A DNA stretch of 64,000 nucleotides from Leeuwenhoekiella parthenopeia (GCF_020782115.1 NZ_JAJGMW010000007.1:62001-126000), one strand, 5' to 3'; shown: positions 15,533 through 26,221, counted from the stretch's first letter. Notes: generated by a model not told the origin, from the sequence alone. Numbers and translations are program-made.

Positions 15533-16972
15533 ATGAAAATACTGCTTACCGGAGCTAACGGTTACATCGGGATGCGCCTGTTACCACTTTTACTGGAAGC
15601 AGGACATCAGATTGTATGTGCGGTTCGTGATAAAAACCGCCTGTCTGTAAATGCAAAAACCCGCGAACAAATAGAGATCGTGGAGATCGATTTTTTAGAC
15701 GATCCGCAGCCGGGCAAACTCCCGAAAGATTTAGACGCGGCCTATTATCTCATACATTCGATGACCTCCTCTACTTCTGATTTTGATGAGAAAGAGGAAC
15801 GTTCTGCCCGTAATTTCAATATCTATCTTGAAGCGACAGATTGCAAACAGGTGGTGTACTTAAGCGGAATTGTCAATGAAGAAAACCTGAGTAAACACCT
15901 ACAGTCCCGCAAACGCGTGGAGGATGTACTCTATCAGGGAAATTTTAATCTAACCGTTTTGAGGGCGGCAATTATTGTAGGTTCGGGCAGTTCGTCTTTT
16001 GAGATTATAAGGGATTTGTGTGAAAAACTACCTATAATGATCACGCCCAAATGGGTGAAGACCCGTTGCCAACCCATCGCCATACGCAATGTCTTGCAAT
16101 ACCTCACCGGGATGCTGGGTCATGAAAAATGCTACAACGAGTCTTTTGACATTGGTGGTCCAGATATCCTGTCTTACAAACAAATGATGCTGCTTTACGC
16201 GCGGGTGCGAAAACTTTCCCTTACCATCATAGATGTGCCGGTCATGAGCCCAAAGATTTCATCCTACTGGCTGTACTTTGTGACCTCAACCAGTTATAAA
16301 CTCGCGCTCAATTTGGTAGACAGTATGCGGGTTGAAGTGATATCTAAAGACACCCGTCTTCAGGAGTTGCTCAAAATCAAACCCATCAATTACGTTGATG
16401 CGATTAAGTTAGCTTTTGAAAAAATAGAACAAAATCAGGTGGTCTCCAGCTGGAAAGATTCGATGGTAAGTGGGCGTTTTAGGAAAGACCTCAGCCATTA
16501 TGTGAAGGTGCCCGAATTTGGTTGCTTAAAAGACCGGCAAAGCATCAGGCTTGAAAATCCGGAGCAGGCTCTTGAGAATATTTGGTCTATTGGCGGAAAC
16601 CGCGGCTGGTACTATGCTGATTTCCTTTGGAAAATACGCGGCTTTATAGACAAAGTCGCTGGTGGCGTGGGTTTAAGACGTGGCCGTACACACAGCAATG
16701 AGATTTATGAAGGCGACTCTCTTGATTTCTGGAGGGTTTTACTAGCAGATAAAGAAGAGCGCCGACTTTTGCTTTTTGCCGAAATGCGCGTACCCGGTGA
16801 AGCCTGGCTAGATTGGGAAATTGACGAGGATAATGTACTGCACCAAACCGCCACCTTTAGACCGAAGGGTTTATGGGGAAGGTTATACTGGTTTAGTATG
16901 TTACCGTTTCACTACTTTATTTTCAGCGGCATGATACGCAATATTGCGAACTACCAGCAAAAAAATAAATAG
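15533..16972 (+). CDS. NAD(P)-binding SDR-family protein with DUF2867 domain
   Basis: A 479-residue protein. The N-terminal Rossmann fold of the extended, atypical SDR type begins at residue 1 with the nucleotide loop TGANGYIGMRL and continues through AYYLIHSM and VVYLSGIV. The C-terminal third (from about residue 330: NPEQALENIWSIGGNRGWYYADFLWKIRG, ending FSMLPFHYFIFSGM) is the DUF2867 domain typical of this architecture, possibly membrane-associated. Substrate unknown. The gene stands alone and converges with the ctlX-like gene. Confidence 0.85.
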   Translation: MKILLTGANGYIGMRLLPLLLEAGHQIVCAVRDKNRLSVNAKTREQIEIVEIDFLDDPQPGKLPKDLDAAYYLIHSMTSSTSDFDEKEERSARNFNIYLEATDCKQVVYLSGIVNEENLSKHLQSRKRVEDVLYQGNFNLTVLRAAIIVGSGSSSFEIIRDLCEKLPIMITPKWVKTRCQPIAIRNVLQYLTGMLGHEKCYNESFDIGGPDILSYKQMMLLYARVRKLSLTIIDVPVMSPKISSYWLYFVTSTSYKLALNLVDSMRVEVISKDTRLQELLKIKPINYVDAIKLAFEKIEQNQVVSSWKDSMVSGRFRKDLSHYVKVPEFGCLKDRQSIRLENPEQALENIWSIGGNRGWYYADFLWKIRGFIDKVAGGVGLRRGRTHSNEIYEGDSLDFWRVLLADKEERRLLLFAEMRVPGEAWLDWEIDEDNVLHQTATFRPKGLWGRLYWFSMLPFHYFIFSGMIRNIANYQQKNK

Positions 16973-16990
16973 GCCAGGCCTCTAGAATGC

Positions 16991-17926
16991 TTATGCTTTA
17001 GGCAGGAATACTTCAGCCATCATGCAACGGGCGCTTCCGCCGCCACAGGTTTCTATGGTGTTTAAATCACTGCTTACTATTTGACAATATTTAGTAATCT
17101 GTGCGATTTGTTGTGCATTGAGTGAGTTGTGAGCACTTGCACTCATTACCAGAAACTTTTCGCCCTGATCATTTCTAACCTGAAGCATATTACCTGCAAA
17201 CTGGTGCATTTGCTCCTCTGAGATAGCGATGATCTCTTTACCCGATTTTTTAAGCTGATCAATAACAAGCTTACGCTCTTTTTTATCGTCAATCGTGTCC
17301 AGGCAAATAACGCAGAATTCTTCTGCAACACACATCATCACATTGGTGTGGTAAATAGGAAGGCGTTTGCCGTCTACACTTTGATAGGCATTAAAAACTA
17401 CGGGGAAGTACTCAAAATCCTCACAGAATTCTATGAAGAGTTCCTCGTCTGCGCGTGCCGAAAGTGCACAATAAGCCAGTTCGTTTTGCCGGTCCAGAAC
17501 AATACTTCCGGTGCCTTCCAGAAAAATCCCTTCTTCTTCAGCTTCGGTATAATCTACAACGCTCTTAATCTTAAAACCAGATTCTTCAAGCAGTTCAAAA
17601 AACTCTTCGCGACGTTCTTTTCTGCGATTTTCGGCATACATCGGGTAGATAGCCACATTGCCGTTTTCGTGCGTGCTCACCCAGTTATTGGGAAAGATGG
17701 AGTCTGGTGTGTCGAGCTCTTTTTGATCCTGTAAAACCAAAACTTCAATGCCGTGGCTTCTTAGTTTATTTACAAAGGCATCAAATTCCTGCTGGGCTTT
17801 GGCATTGATTTCCTCATTATTTATCGAAAGTTTTTCCTGAAAATAATTATTTACCGCTGTTTGTTCGTTCATTCTAAACGCTGCGGGACGCACCATCAAC
17901 AAGGTGCCGGTTATTTGTTTATTCAT
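16991..17926 (-). CDS. ctlX: Arginine-deiminase-fold hydrolase, CtlX-like
   Basis: A 311-residue cytoplasmic enzyme of the amidinotransferase/guanidino-modifying superfamily, closest in pattern to citrulline utilisation hydrolase CtlX. The substrate carboxylate and guanidine sites are seen in PDSIFPNNW and EGTGSIVLD, the catalytic His in LPIYHTNVMM, and the nucleophile Cys is probably Cys301 in GGGSARCMMAE. It is 18 bases downstream of a second, divergent member of the same superfamily, so the two form an operon for arginine- or citrulline-like compounds. The exact substrate is inferred from resemblance only. Confidence 0.8.
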   Translation of the reverse strand: MNKQITGTLLMVRPAAFRMNEQTAVNNYFQEKLSINNEEINAKAQQEFDAFVNKLRSHGIEVLVLQDQKELDTPDSIFPNNWVSTHENGNVAIYPMYAENRRKERREEFFELLEESGFKIKSVVDYTEAEEEGIFLEGTGSIVLDRQNELAYCALSARADEELFIEFCEDFEYFPVVFNAYQSVDGKRLPIYHTNVMMCVAEEFCVICLDTIDDKKERKLVIDQLKKSGKEIIAISEEQMHQFAGNMLQVRNDQGEKFLVMSASAHNSLNAQQIAQITKYCQIVSSDLNTIETCGGGSARCMMAEVFLPKA

Positions 17927-17944
17927 AGGGATTATAATTGAATA

Positions 17945-18859
17945 TTATTCGCGTACCAAAGGGAGTGTACTGCAACGCAATAGTCCTTCCTGCTTGGAGA
18001 TTTCAGCATAGGGTACTTCTTCTACGGTTATGCCTTTAGACCGAAGCCATGTATTTAAACGTGTAAAATTGCGCTCGGAAATCACAACATCGGGAGCGAT
18101 TGAAAATATGTTTGAATTCATATGAAACATTTCTTCGGAAGTAATTTCGAAAACATTTTCAGACCCGAAAAAGTTTACCAACCACTGGTATTCCTCTTCA
18201 ACAAGAAATCCATTTTTATGAATAATCGCATATTTTTCGCCCACGGGCTGAAAACAACAATCTAAATGCAGGGCATTTTCATAAGGATTGGTATTAGACT
18301 TTCTCAGGTTAAAGGAAACAACTTTTTTATTGGGAAACGTATTTTCCAAGCAGGCAACCGCATTCATATTGGTACGGGCTATTATATAATCTGAATAGTC
18401 ATCACCCCGATACGTCCCGACAAAAATGTAATCGCCGTGCGGCATGACATCGCCTCCTTCTATATGAGCTTCCTCGGGAAACCGAATGACTTTTTCAGGA
18501 TCAATCTGGCTTAACACATGTTGAATGGCATCGAGTTCCTGCTCCCGATCGGGTAAAATATTTGCTTTTATAAAAACGTCATCAATCACAAACCCAATAT
18601 CACGTGCAAAAATCTGATTGTAATTTTCTATGATTTTTGGGCGAAATACCTGTACTCCATACTTATTAAAAACTGCTTCCACTGCTTCAATCTCGCGCAT
18701 CATATCCTCTTCTTTGGGATAGGTTTTTTGCTTGATATGAAGCATAGACTTGGGATCGTAAGCATCTTCCAGAGAAGGCACTCCGCCATTGCTACGTGCA
18801 GTTCCCAGCAATACCGACCGTAGTCGTGATGTCTCGTCGTTGATGTTGAGTTTTATCAT
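17945..18859 (-). CDS. Amidinotransferase/dimethylargininase-like hydrolase
   Basis: A 304-residue member of the guanidino-group-modifying superfamily (dimethylarginine dimethylaminohydrolase, arginine deiminase and amidinotransferase are relatives). The start is set at the second Met, 18859, because homologous proteins begin near MIKLNINDETSRL; the open frame extends 11 codons further. Active-site landmarks are FARDIGFVIDD, IEGGDVM, the HLDCCFQPVG histidine and the C-terminal nucleophile Cys296 in LLRCSTLPLVRE. It is first gene of a two-gene unit with the CtlX-like enzyme. Which guanidino compound it acts on cannot be decided from sequence. Confidence 0.78.
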   Translation of the reverse strand: MIKLNINDETSRLRSVLLGTARSNGGVPSLEDAYDPKSMLHIKQKTYPKEEDMMREIEAVEAVFNKYGVQVFRPKIIENYNQIFARDIGFVIDDVFIKANILPDREQELDAIQHVLSQIDPEKVIRFPEEAHIEGGDVMPHGDYIFVGTYRGDDYSDYIIARTNMNAVACLENTFPNKKVVSFNLRKSNTNPYENALHLDCCFQPVGEKYAIIHKNGFLVEEEYQWLVNFFGSENVFEITSEEMFHMNSNIFSIAPDVVISERNFTRLNTWLRSKGITVEEVPYAEISKQEGLLRCSTLPLVRE

Positions 18860-18893
18860 AGCGTCTTTAATTAGGGGTAAATATAAAAACATA

Positions 18894-18928
18894 AAGCGGG
18901 TATTTGATCTGAAATCAAAAACCCGCTT
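18894..18928 (-). terminator. Likely gltA terminator
   Basis: Stem AAGCGGGT/ACCCGCTT (18894-18901 and 18921-18928) with a 19-base loop. On the minus strand it is followed by TATGTTTTTATAT, 24 bases after the gltA stop. The long loop makes it weaker than the others. Confidence 0.6.
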
Positions 18929-18951
18929 CCTGTGTTATTCAAGTTGGCGTC

Positions 18952-20238
18952 TTAGCGCTCTTCCATTGGTTTAAAAGATCGAAGCGTTTCACCTATATAA
19001 ACCTGTCTTGGTCTTCCTATAGGTTCTTTGCGCAAACGCATTTCGCGCCATTGAGCAATCCAGCCCGGTACGCGTCCCATTGCAAACATTACGGTAAACA
19101 TTTCTACCGGGATTCCCAAAGCTCTGTATATGATTCCGGAATAGAAATCAACGTTAGGATACAACTTGCGTTTTACGAAGTAGTCATCTTCTAAAGCTTC
19201 TTTTTCGAGACCCTTGGCTATTGCCAATACTTCATCTTCTACACCTAGCTGGTTTAGAACATCATCTGCGGCTTTCTTGATGATTTTAGCACGGGGATCA
19301 AAATTCTTATAGACCCGGTGACCAAAGCCCATTAAACGGAATGGATCGTCCTTGTCTTTTGCTTTAGCCATATATTTTTTAGTATCACCACCATCTGCTT
19401 TAATACCCTCCAGCATTTCGATAACAGCCTGGTTTGCACCACCGTGAAGCGGCCCCCATAGGGCAGAAATACCTGCAGATATGGATGCAAAAAGACCTGC
19501 GTGAGACGAGCCTACAATACGCACGGTTGACGTAGAGCAGTTTTGCTCGTGATCTGCGTGTAGGATAAGAAGTTTATCTAAAGCTTCTATAATTACAGGA
19601 TCAAGCTTGTATTCACTATTGGGTTTTGAGAACATCATTTTATGCAGATTTTCTACATAAGTAAGATTGTCGTCCCCATAATCCAGAGGCTTGCTCATTT
19701 TGGTACGCATGGTCCAGGCTACTAAAACCGGGAATTTACCCAGAAGTTTTACAATAGCCTTATACATATCTTCTTCAGAATCTACATTAACAGCCCCGGG
19801 ATTAAAAGCGGTAAGCGCAGAAGTTAAGGAAGCCAAAACCCCCATTGGATGGGCAGATTTAGGAAAACCGTTTAGGATCTTTTTAATATCCTCATCCACG
19901 TGATTTTCCTCCTTAATGTCTTTGTGAAATTTCTCCAACTGTTCCTGAGTAGGCAGCTCTCCAAAAATTAAAAGATAAGTAACTTCAAGAAAAGATGCTT
20001 TTTCTGCAAGTTCTTCAATGGCATACCCACGGTATCTCAGAATGCCTTCTTCGCCATTCAAAAATGTAATTGCACTCTCGCAACTACCGGTATTCTTAAA
20101 ACCGGGATCCAGGGTGGTATAACCTCCCGTTACTCCTCTTAATGTAGCGATATCGATTGCAAGCTCCTTTTCAGAGCCTTCAACGATAGGAAATTCATAG
20201 GACTTGTCTCCTATTATAAGTTTAGCATGATCTGCCAT
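18952..20238 (-). CDS. gltA: Citrate synthase
   Basis: Condenses oxaloacetate and acetyl-CoA to citrate, the entry step of the TCA cycle. At 428 residues it has the type II (Gram-negative, hexameric) length with the N-terminal beta extension (KLIIGDKSYEFPIVEG). Catalytic landmarks are the His in LHGGANQAV, the His in GFGHRVYKNFDPR and the Asp in VDFYSGIIYRALG. It lies at the far end of the ribosomal-carA-eno minus-strand block, but a 565-base gap with terminators separates it from eno, so it is probably transcribed separately. Confidence 0.97.
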   Translation of the reverse strand: MADHAKLIIGDKSYEFPIVEGSEKELAIDIATLRGVTGGYTTLDPGFKNTGSCESAITFLNGEEGILRYRGYAIEELAEKASFLEVTYLLIFGELPTQEQLEKFHKDIKEENHVDEDIKKILNGFPKSAHPMGVLASLTSALTAFNPGAVNVDSEEDMYKAIVKLLGKFPVLVAWTMRTKMSKPLDYGDDNLTYVENLHKMMFSKPNSEYKLDPVIIEALDKLLILHADHEQNCSTSTVRIVGSSHAGLFASISAGISALWGPLHGGANQAVIEMLEGIKADGGDTKKYMAKAKDKDDPFRLMGFGHRVYKNFDPRAKIIKKAADDVLNQLGVEDEVLAIAKGLEKEALEDDYFVKRKLYPNVDFYSGIIYRALGIPVEMFTVMFAMGRVPGWIAQWREMRLRKEPIGRPRQVYIGETLRSFKPMEER

Positions 20239-20433
20239 TATCGAATATATTTTTAGCTGATTATCAAAAAATTCAAGAGTTGCTAAAGTACGAAAATGAC
20301 GACGATATTTAAAGTATAATGCGGCTTTACAAGGTTAAAAAAAGTTTAAATCAAGGCAATTAATGCGCATTTCAGACTATTTAGGTAAGCATTTGATAAA
20401 AAGAAAAAATAAACCTGAGCTAAATATGCCCAT

Positions 20434-20607
20434 AAAAAAAGGGGCAACGCTGCAAAGCAGTGTAAACCCCTCACCCAACTTCAAAATTTAGATTCCTTAA
20501 TTGGTGAAAAAAGAGCGATACGTACTTGATTTCAGAATCGCTCTTTCACCCAACTTCAAATTTTTCAGCTCTTAAACAGATACTGTTGGGTTTTGAAATC
20601 TAAATTT
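20434..20607 (-). ncRNA. Two tandem terminator-ended repeat units, candidate small RNAs
   Basis: Read on the minus strand, each unit has the 15-mer TTTGAAGTTGGGTGA (20560-20546 and 20485-20471) directly followed by a long hairpin and a U-run. Unit 1 has stem AAAGAGCGAT/ATCGCTCTTT (arms 20510-20519 and 20537-20546) and six U. Unit 2 has a GGGG...CCCC stem (20441-20470) and seven U. Upstream of unit 1 (20585-20607) are sequences complementary to the shared region: GTTGGGT pairs with ACCCAAC, and AATCTAAATTT (20597-20607) is the exact complement of 20484-20494. This would allow alternative pairing. The expression and role are unknown. Confidence 0.5.
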
Positions 20608-20678
20608 ATTTTTGTTGTCTTGTGTGTACGAATGTACTGTTTTTATTTAGAAAAAAACACACTATATCGTAAATAAAT

Positions 20679-20704
20679 AACACTTAATCGTCGAATTAAG
20701 TGTT
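20679..20704. other. Ten-base perfect hairpin upstream of the tandem units
   Basis: AACACTTAAT (20679-20688) and ATTAAGTGTT (20695-20704) with a six-base loop. On the plus strand it is followed after six bases by a six-T run, so it could end a plus-strand transcript; it could also be an operator for the units below. Confidence 0.4.
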
Positions 20705-20770
20705 ATAGTTATTTTTTACTAGAATAAAATCTCAAAACTATTTGAACCCATTTACAGTTTGTAAAAGGGC

Positions 20771-20796
20771 AAAAAAAACACCCCGATTGGGGTGTT
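20771..20796 (-). terminator. eno terminator
   Basis: Stem AACACCCC/GGGGTGTT (20777-20784 and 20789-20796) with a GATT loop; the A-run 20771-20778 gives a U-run on the minus strand. It starts eight bases past the eno stop. Confidence 0.92.
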
Positions 20797-20803
20797 CTTC
20801 ATT

Positions 20804-22096
<1,293 letters not shown>

Positions 22097-22166
22097 TTAT
22101 TAAAATTGATAGGTTAATTAAGTATGCGCAATATAAGCAATACTGTACTATTTAACAGATATAGCC

Positions 22167-22181
22167 GGCGCTAAAAGCGCC
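22167..22181. other. Hairpin in the eno upstream region
   Basis: GGCGCT (22167-22172) and AGCGCC (22176-22181), three-base loop, followed on the plus strand by TTTT. It sits about 75 bases before the eno start and could be a leader structure; no further evidence. Confidence 0.35.
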
Positions 22182-22268
22182 TTTTAATAATTATTTAAAA
22201 CACGCGTAACTTTAACCTGTTTAGGCAAAAGAACTGCAATAAAGCCTGCATTCAGGGATATATTCATC

Positions 22269-22297
22269 AAAAAAAAGCCCCGTTAAAACGGGGCTTT
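22269..22297 (-). terminator. carA terminator
   Basis: Stem AGCCCCG/CGGGGCT (22276-22282 and 22289-22295) with an eight-base A-run giving a U-run on the minus strand, immediately after the carA stop. Confidence 0.93.
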
Positions 22298-22303
22298 ATG
22301 CAC

Positions 22304-23416
22304 TTATACGGTTTGTTTTGACATCCGCTCAATAAATTCATCAAAAAGGTAGGTCGCATCGTTAGGACCCGGGCCTGCTTCCGGATGGTACTGCACAGAA
22401 AAACAGTTCTTGTTCTTCATTTTTAGTCCCATTACGGTATTGTCATTAAGATGCTTATGGGTTACCTCTATATTCGGGTTATTAGCAGCTTCATCATAGT
22501 TTACTGAAAACCCGTGGTTCTGTGAGGTAATTTCGCCTCGTCCGGTTTGATTGTTAAGTACAGGATGGTTAATACCTCTATGACCGTGATGCATTTTAAA
22601 GGTACTGATTCCATTTGCCAATGCAATTATTTGATGTCCCAGGCAAATACCAAATAGCGGATAATCTTCTTCTATAATCTGCTTAGCTACTTCAATCACA
22701 CCCTTGAGAGGTTCAGGGTCACCGGGGCCGTTAGACAGGAAGAAACCATCCGGATTGAAAGCTTTCATTTCTTCAAAACTGCTGTTGTATGGAAAAACCT
22801 TGATATACATATCGCGCTTGGCCATATTTCGCAGAATATTTTTCTTAATCCCTAAATCTATAGCGGCAACCTTAAAAGTTGCGTTTTCATCTCCATAGAA
22901 ATAAGGCTCTTTTGTAGAAACTTTAGAGGCCAGCTCCAGGCCATTCATATCGGGCACCTGAGCCAGTTGCTCCTTAAGACCTTCAATGTTGTCAACATCT
23001 GAAGAAATAACCGCGTTCATAGCCCCGTTATCCCGTATGTAAGCCACAAGAGCGCGGGTATCTACATCTGAGATTACAAAAAGATTGTTTTTATCTAAAA
23101 AAGACAGCAAGGACTCGTCAACCTGCTTTCTGGAATAATTGTAACTAAAATTGCGGCAAATAAGACCCGCGATTTTTACGGTTTCAGATTCAGTCTCTTC
23201 ATTATTCCCTCCATAATTACCTATATGCGCATTGGTAGTCACCATAAGCTGACCAAAATAAGAAGGGTCTGTGAAAATTTCCTGATAACCGGTCATACCG
23301 GTGTTAAAGCATACCTCTCCGAAGGCCGTACCCTCTTTATTTGCAACTGCCTTTCCGTAAAAAATGGTTCCGTCAGCTAAAAGAATTAAGGCTTTTCTGT
23401 TTGTCTGGTACTTCAT
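22304..23416 (-). CDS. carA: Carbamoyl-phosphate synthase small (glutaminase) subunit
   Basis: Hydrolyses glutamine and channels ammonia to the large subunit CarB for carbamoyl phosphate (arginine and pyrimidine synthesis). The 370 residues comprise the N-terminal CPSase_sm domain (ALILLADGTIFYGKAV, GEVCFNTGMTGYQEIFTDPSY) and a C-terminal class I amidotransferase with nucleophile Cys in FGICLGHQI and the His/Glu pair in YHPEAGPGPND. carB is not in the window. It is separated from rplQ by a terminator, although it follows the ribosomal operon in the same direction. Confidence 0.97.
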   Translation of the reverse strand: MKYQTNRKALILLADGTIFYGKAVANKEGTAFGEVCFNTGMTGYQEIFTDPSYFGQLMVTTNAHIGNYGGNNEETESETVKIAGLICRNFSYNYSRKQVDESLLSFLDKNNLFVISDVDTRALVAYIRDNGAMNAVISSDVDNIEGLKEQLAQVPDMNGLELASKVSTKEPYFYGDENATFKVAAIDLGIKKNILRNMAKRDMYIKVFPYNSSFEEMKAFNPDGFFLSNGPGDPEPLKGVIEVAKQIIEEDYPLFGICLGHQIIALANGISTFKMHHGHRGINHPVLNNQTGRGEITSQNHGFSVNYDEAANNPNIEVTHKHLNDNTVMGLKMKNKNCFSVQYHPEAGPGPNDATYLFDEFIERMSKQTV

Positions 23417-23460
23417 CTCGTGTTCCTGTAAAGTGTTAGATTTTTTTCAAAAATAATTAT

Positions 23461-23496
23461 AAAAAAAAGGATAAACCGAAACGGCTTATCCCTTTT
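23461..23496 (-). terminator. Terminator ending the ribosomal protein operon
   Basis: Stem GGATAAACCG/CGGCTTATCC (23469-23478 and 23482-23491, one mismatch), with an eight-A run giving a U-run on the minus strand, 25 bases past the rplQ stop. Confidence 0.9.
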
Positions 23497-23521
23497 ACTT
23501 TATGCAATGCTAAAGATTTTC

Positions 23522-24013
23522 TTATTCTTCCTCATCAGAAGCTTTTTTCTCTTGAACCGGTGCATCTTCCTTCTTAGGAGCCGCAGCTGCCGGAGAAGTC
23601 TTTTTACCTGCTCTACGAGTAGATTTCTTCTTGGTTTTACCAGAGTTGTATAACTCATTGTAGTCTACCAATTCAATCATCGCCATATCGGCATTATCTC
23701 CAAGACGGTTACCCAACTTGATGATACGGGTATAACCTCCCGGACGATCGCCAACTTTAACAGCAACATCTCTAAAAAGCTCTGCAACTGCATCTTTTTG
23801 ACGCAATTTGCTCATTACGATACGACGATTGTGCGTGGTATCTTCTTTAGATTTTGTCACTAAAGGCTCTACAAACTGCTTAAGTGCTTTTGCTTTTGCA
23901 ACAGTAGTGTTGATACGCTTATGCTCGATAAGTGAGCAAGCCATATTAGCAAGCATTGATTTTCTGTGCGCAGTTTTACGCCCTAGATGATTGATTTTTT
24001 TTCCGTGTCTCAT
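23522..24013 (-). CDS. rplQ: 50S ribosomal protein L17
   Basis: Large-subunit protein near the peptide exit tunnel. The core (residues 1-115: [20 protein letters not shown], ending [14 protein letters not shown]) is the universal L17. A C-terminal tail of roughly 45 residues rich in Lys, Ala and Glu ([21 protein letters not shown]) makes it 163 residues against about 125 in E. coli; such tails are usual in Bacteroidota. Last gene of the alpha cluster, after rpoA. Confidence 0.97.
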   Translation of the reverse strand: MRHGKKINHLGRKTAHRKSMLANMACSLIEHKRINTTVAKAKALKQFVEPLVTKSKEDTTHNRRIVMSKLRQKDAVAELFRDVAVKVGDRPGGYTRIIKLGNRLGDNADMAMIELVDYNELYNSGKTKKKSTRRAGKKTSPAAAAPKKEDAPVQEKKASDEEE

Positions 24014-24078
24014 GACATTTTTAAATTTAAGCTACCATCTTGCTCTACCCTTTTTGAGGAGCAAAATATGGAGCATTA

Positions 24079-25071
24079 CTAGTCTTTATCTAATTTATAT
24101 TTTGAAAGATCCATCCCGAAGTTAAGACCTTTTACATTTACAAGCTCTTCCAGCTCTGTAAGTGACTTTTTACCGAAGTTTCTGAATTTCATCAGATCAT
24201 TCTTGTTGTAAGAAACAAGATCACCAAGAGTTTCTACTTCAGCAGCTTTTAAACAGTTAAGTGCACGCACTGAAAGATCCATATCAACCAGTTTGGTCTT
24301 AAGAAGTTGTCTCATGTGAAGGGACTCTTCATCATAAGTTTCAGTTTGAGCAATCTCATCTGCCTCAAGAGTGATGCGCTCGTCAGAGAACAACATAAAG
24401 TGGTGGATGAGTGTTTTAGCAGCTTCGGTCAAAGCATCTTTCGGATGAATTGAACCGTCTGTGATGATTTCAAAAACCAGTTTCTCGTAGTCGGTTTTTT
24501 GCTCTACACGATAGTTTTCAATACTATACTTCACATTCTTAATGGGAGTATAGATTGAATCGGTAAAAATGGTACCAACAGGAGCATTTTGCTTTTTGTT
24601 TTCTTCTGCAGGAACATAACCACGGCCTTTCTCAACAGTGATTTCCATGTTTATGCTAACATTCTTTTCCATATTGGCGATAACCAGGTCAGGATTAAGA
24701 ATTTGGAAACCGGAGATAAACTTCTGGAAGTCACCGGCTGTTAATTGTTCCTTATCTGAAACAGAAATGGTTACAGTCTCATTGTCAATCTCATCGATTT
24801 GTCTTTTGAAACGCACCTGTTTCAGGTTGAGTATGATTTCAGTAAAATCTTCTACAACTCCTGCAATGGTTGAAAACTCATGATCTACACCTTCAACACG
24901 TACCGAGGTGATTGCGAAACCTTCTAATGAAGATAGCAATACTCTTCGAAGCGCGTTACCAACAGTCAAACCATAACCTGGCTCTAAGGGTCTGAATTCA
25001 AACTTACCCTCAAAGTCGGTAGAGTCGATCATTATGACCTTATCAGGCTTTTGGAAATTTAGTAATGCCAT
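24079..25071 (-). CDS. rpoA: RNA polymerase alpha subunit
   Basis: Assembly platform of RNA polymerase. The N-terminal dimerisation domain ([25 protein letters not shown] begins near residue 25) joins through a linker near residue 230 to the C-terminal domain (LDMSVRAL-type segment [23 protein letters not shown], then [14 protein letters not shown]) that contacts upstream DNA and regulators. Standard length of 330 residues. It lies between rpsD (26-base gap) and rplQ. Confidence 0.98.
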   Translation of the reverse strand: MALLNFQKPDKVIMIDSTDFEGKFEFRPLEPGYGLTVGNALRRVLLSSLEGFAITSVRVEGVDHEFSTIAGVVEDFTEIILNLKQVRFKRQIDEIDNETVTISVSDKEQLTAGDFQKFISGFQILNPDLVIANMEKNVSINMEITVEKGRGYVPAEENKKQNAPVGTIFTDSIYTPIKNVKYSIENYRVEQKTDYEKLVFEIITDGSIHPKDALTEAAKTLIHHFMLFSDERITLEADEIAQTETYDEESLHMRQLLKTKLVDMDLSVRALNCLKAAEVETLGDLVSYNKNDLMKFRNFGKKSLTELEELVNVKGLNFGMDLSKYKLDKD

Positions 25072-25097
25072 ATTCTGTTTTCTAAGAGTTGTTATTA

Positions 25098-25703
25098 TTA
25101 TTTAGAGTACAATTCAACGATAAACTGCTCGTTGATATTTTCAGGAATCTGAATACGTTCAGGAACTGAAACGAATGTACCTTCTTTTTTATCGTTGTTC
25201 CAGGAGATCCACTCATAAACGTGGCTTGCGTTAGAAAGCGATTCCTGAATTGCTGTCAAGGATTTTGACTTTTCACGTACCGCAACAACATCTCCTGCTT
25301 TAATTTGGTAAGATGGAATGTTTACCAACTCCCCGTTTACAGTAATGTGTCTGTGAGATACTAATTGACGTGCAGATCTTCTGGAAGGGGCAATTCCCAT
25401 TCTGAAAACTACGTTGTCAAGACGTGATTCGCAAAGCTGAAGTAAAACAACCCCGGTAATTCCGGTAGCGCGGGTAGCCTTTTCAAACATATTACGGAAC
25501 TGATTTTCTAAAATCCCGTAAGTATATTTTGCTTTTTGCTTCTCCTGAAGCTGTATTGCATATTCAGACTTCTTACCGCGACGTCTGTTGTTTCCGTGTT
25601 GACCTGGAGGATAGTTTCTTTTTTCAAAAGATTTGTCATCTCCAAAAATCGCCTCACCAAATTTACGTGCGATTTTAGTCTTAGGACCGGTATATCTTGC
25701 CAT
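25098..25703 (-). CDS. rpsD: 30S ribosomal protein S4
   Basis: Primary 16S rRNA binder that nucleates 30S assembly. The 201-residue protein begins [17 protein letters not shown] and contains the S4 RNA-binding domain ([29 protein letters not shown]). The zinc-binding cysteines found in some bacterial S4 proteins near the N-terminus are absent, so it is the zinc-free form. In many bacteria S4 autoregulates the alpha operon; no matching leader structure could be recognised in the 86-base gap to rpsK. Confidence 0.98.
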   Translation of the reverse strand: MARYTGPKTKIARKFGEAIFGDDKSFEKRNYPPGQHGNNRRRGKKSEYAIQLQEKQKAKYTYGILENQFRNMFEKATRATGITGVVLLQLCESRLDNVVFRMGIAPSRRSARQLVSHRHITVNGELVNIPSYQIKAGDVVAVREKSKSLTAIQESLSNASHVYEWISWNNDKKEGTFVSVPERIQIPENINEQFIVELYSK

Positions 25704-25789
25704 TGTATAGTGTATTAGTTGGGGTGATTAAGGAATTAAGGTCTGGTCCTTCGCAAAATCAGTACTCCCCGATTGATATGAAAAATTAA

Positions 25790-26212
25790 TTAAACTCTTC
25801 TTCGTTTAGGTGGACGACATCCATTGTGTGGTAGTGGAGTCACATCGATGATCTCGGTTACCTCGATACCGCTGTTGTGAATAGAGCGAATTGCAGATTC
25901 ACGACCGTTACCCGGTCCTTTCACATACACTTTCACTTTACGCAAACCAGCCTCGTGAGCAACTTTACTTGCATCCTCAGCAGCTAGCTGAGCAGCATAA
26001 GGAGTGTTTTTCTTAGATCCTCTAAAGCCCATTTTCCCTGCTGAAGACCAAGAGATCACGTCACCTTTCTTATTAGTCAAAGAAATTAAAATGTTGTTGA
26101 ATGATGCCGAAACGTGAGCTTCACCTACCGATTCAATAACAACCTTACGCTTTTTAGTGCTTTTTGCAGCTTTAGCGTTTTTTCCTCCGCCTTTAGTGTT
26201 TTGCTTTGCCAT
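25790..26212 (-). CDS. rpsK: 30S ribosomal protein S11
   Basis: Platform protein of the 30S subunit that contacts mRNA near the Shine-Dalgarno region. The core [20 protein letters not shown] to [15 protein letters not shown] is intact. An N-terminal extension of about 20 residues made almost only of Lys, Gly, Ala and Asn ([20 protein letters not shown]) brings it to 140 residues versus about 129 in E. coli. It lies 9 bases after rpsM. Confidence 0.97.
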   Translation of the reverse strand: MAKQNTKGGGKNAKAAKSTKKRKVVIESVGEAHVSASFNNILISLTNKKGDVISWSSAGKMGFRGSKKNTPYAAQLAAEDASKVAHEAGLRKVKVYVKGPGNGRESAIRSIHNSGIEVTEIIDVTPLPHNGCRPPKRRRV

Positions 26213-26221
26213 TCTTACTTA

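Larger units (their letters stand above)
20239..20803. other. Gene-free 565-base spacer between gltA and eno with structured repeats
   Basis: No open frame with protein-like composition is visible on either strand. Going down the minus strand from eno it holds the eno terminator, a 10-base perfect hairpin (20679-20704), then two tandem units each made of a shared 15-mer, a large hairpin and a U-run (20434-20560), and finally about 200 AT-rich bases leading to gltA. Confidence 0.7.

Noticed and set aside
20471-20560. CRISPR-like direct repeat pair
   Set aside because: Only two copies of a 15-mer, each tied to a different terminator hairpin, with no further repeats and no cas genes.
20239-20803. 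tmRNA or 6S RNA in the eno-gltA gap
   Set aside because: No CCA-ended acceptor, tag-peptide frame or long central-bubble helix; the visible structures are short terminator stems.
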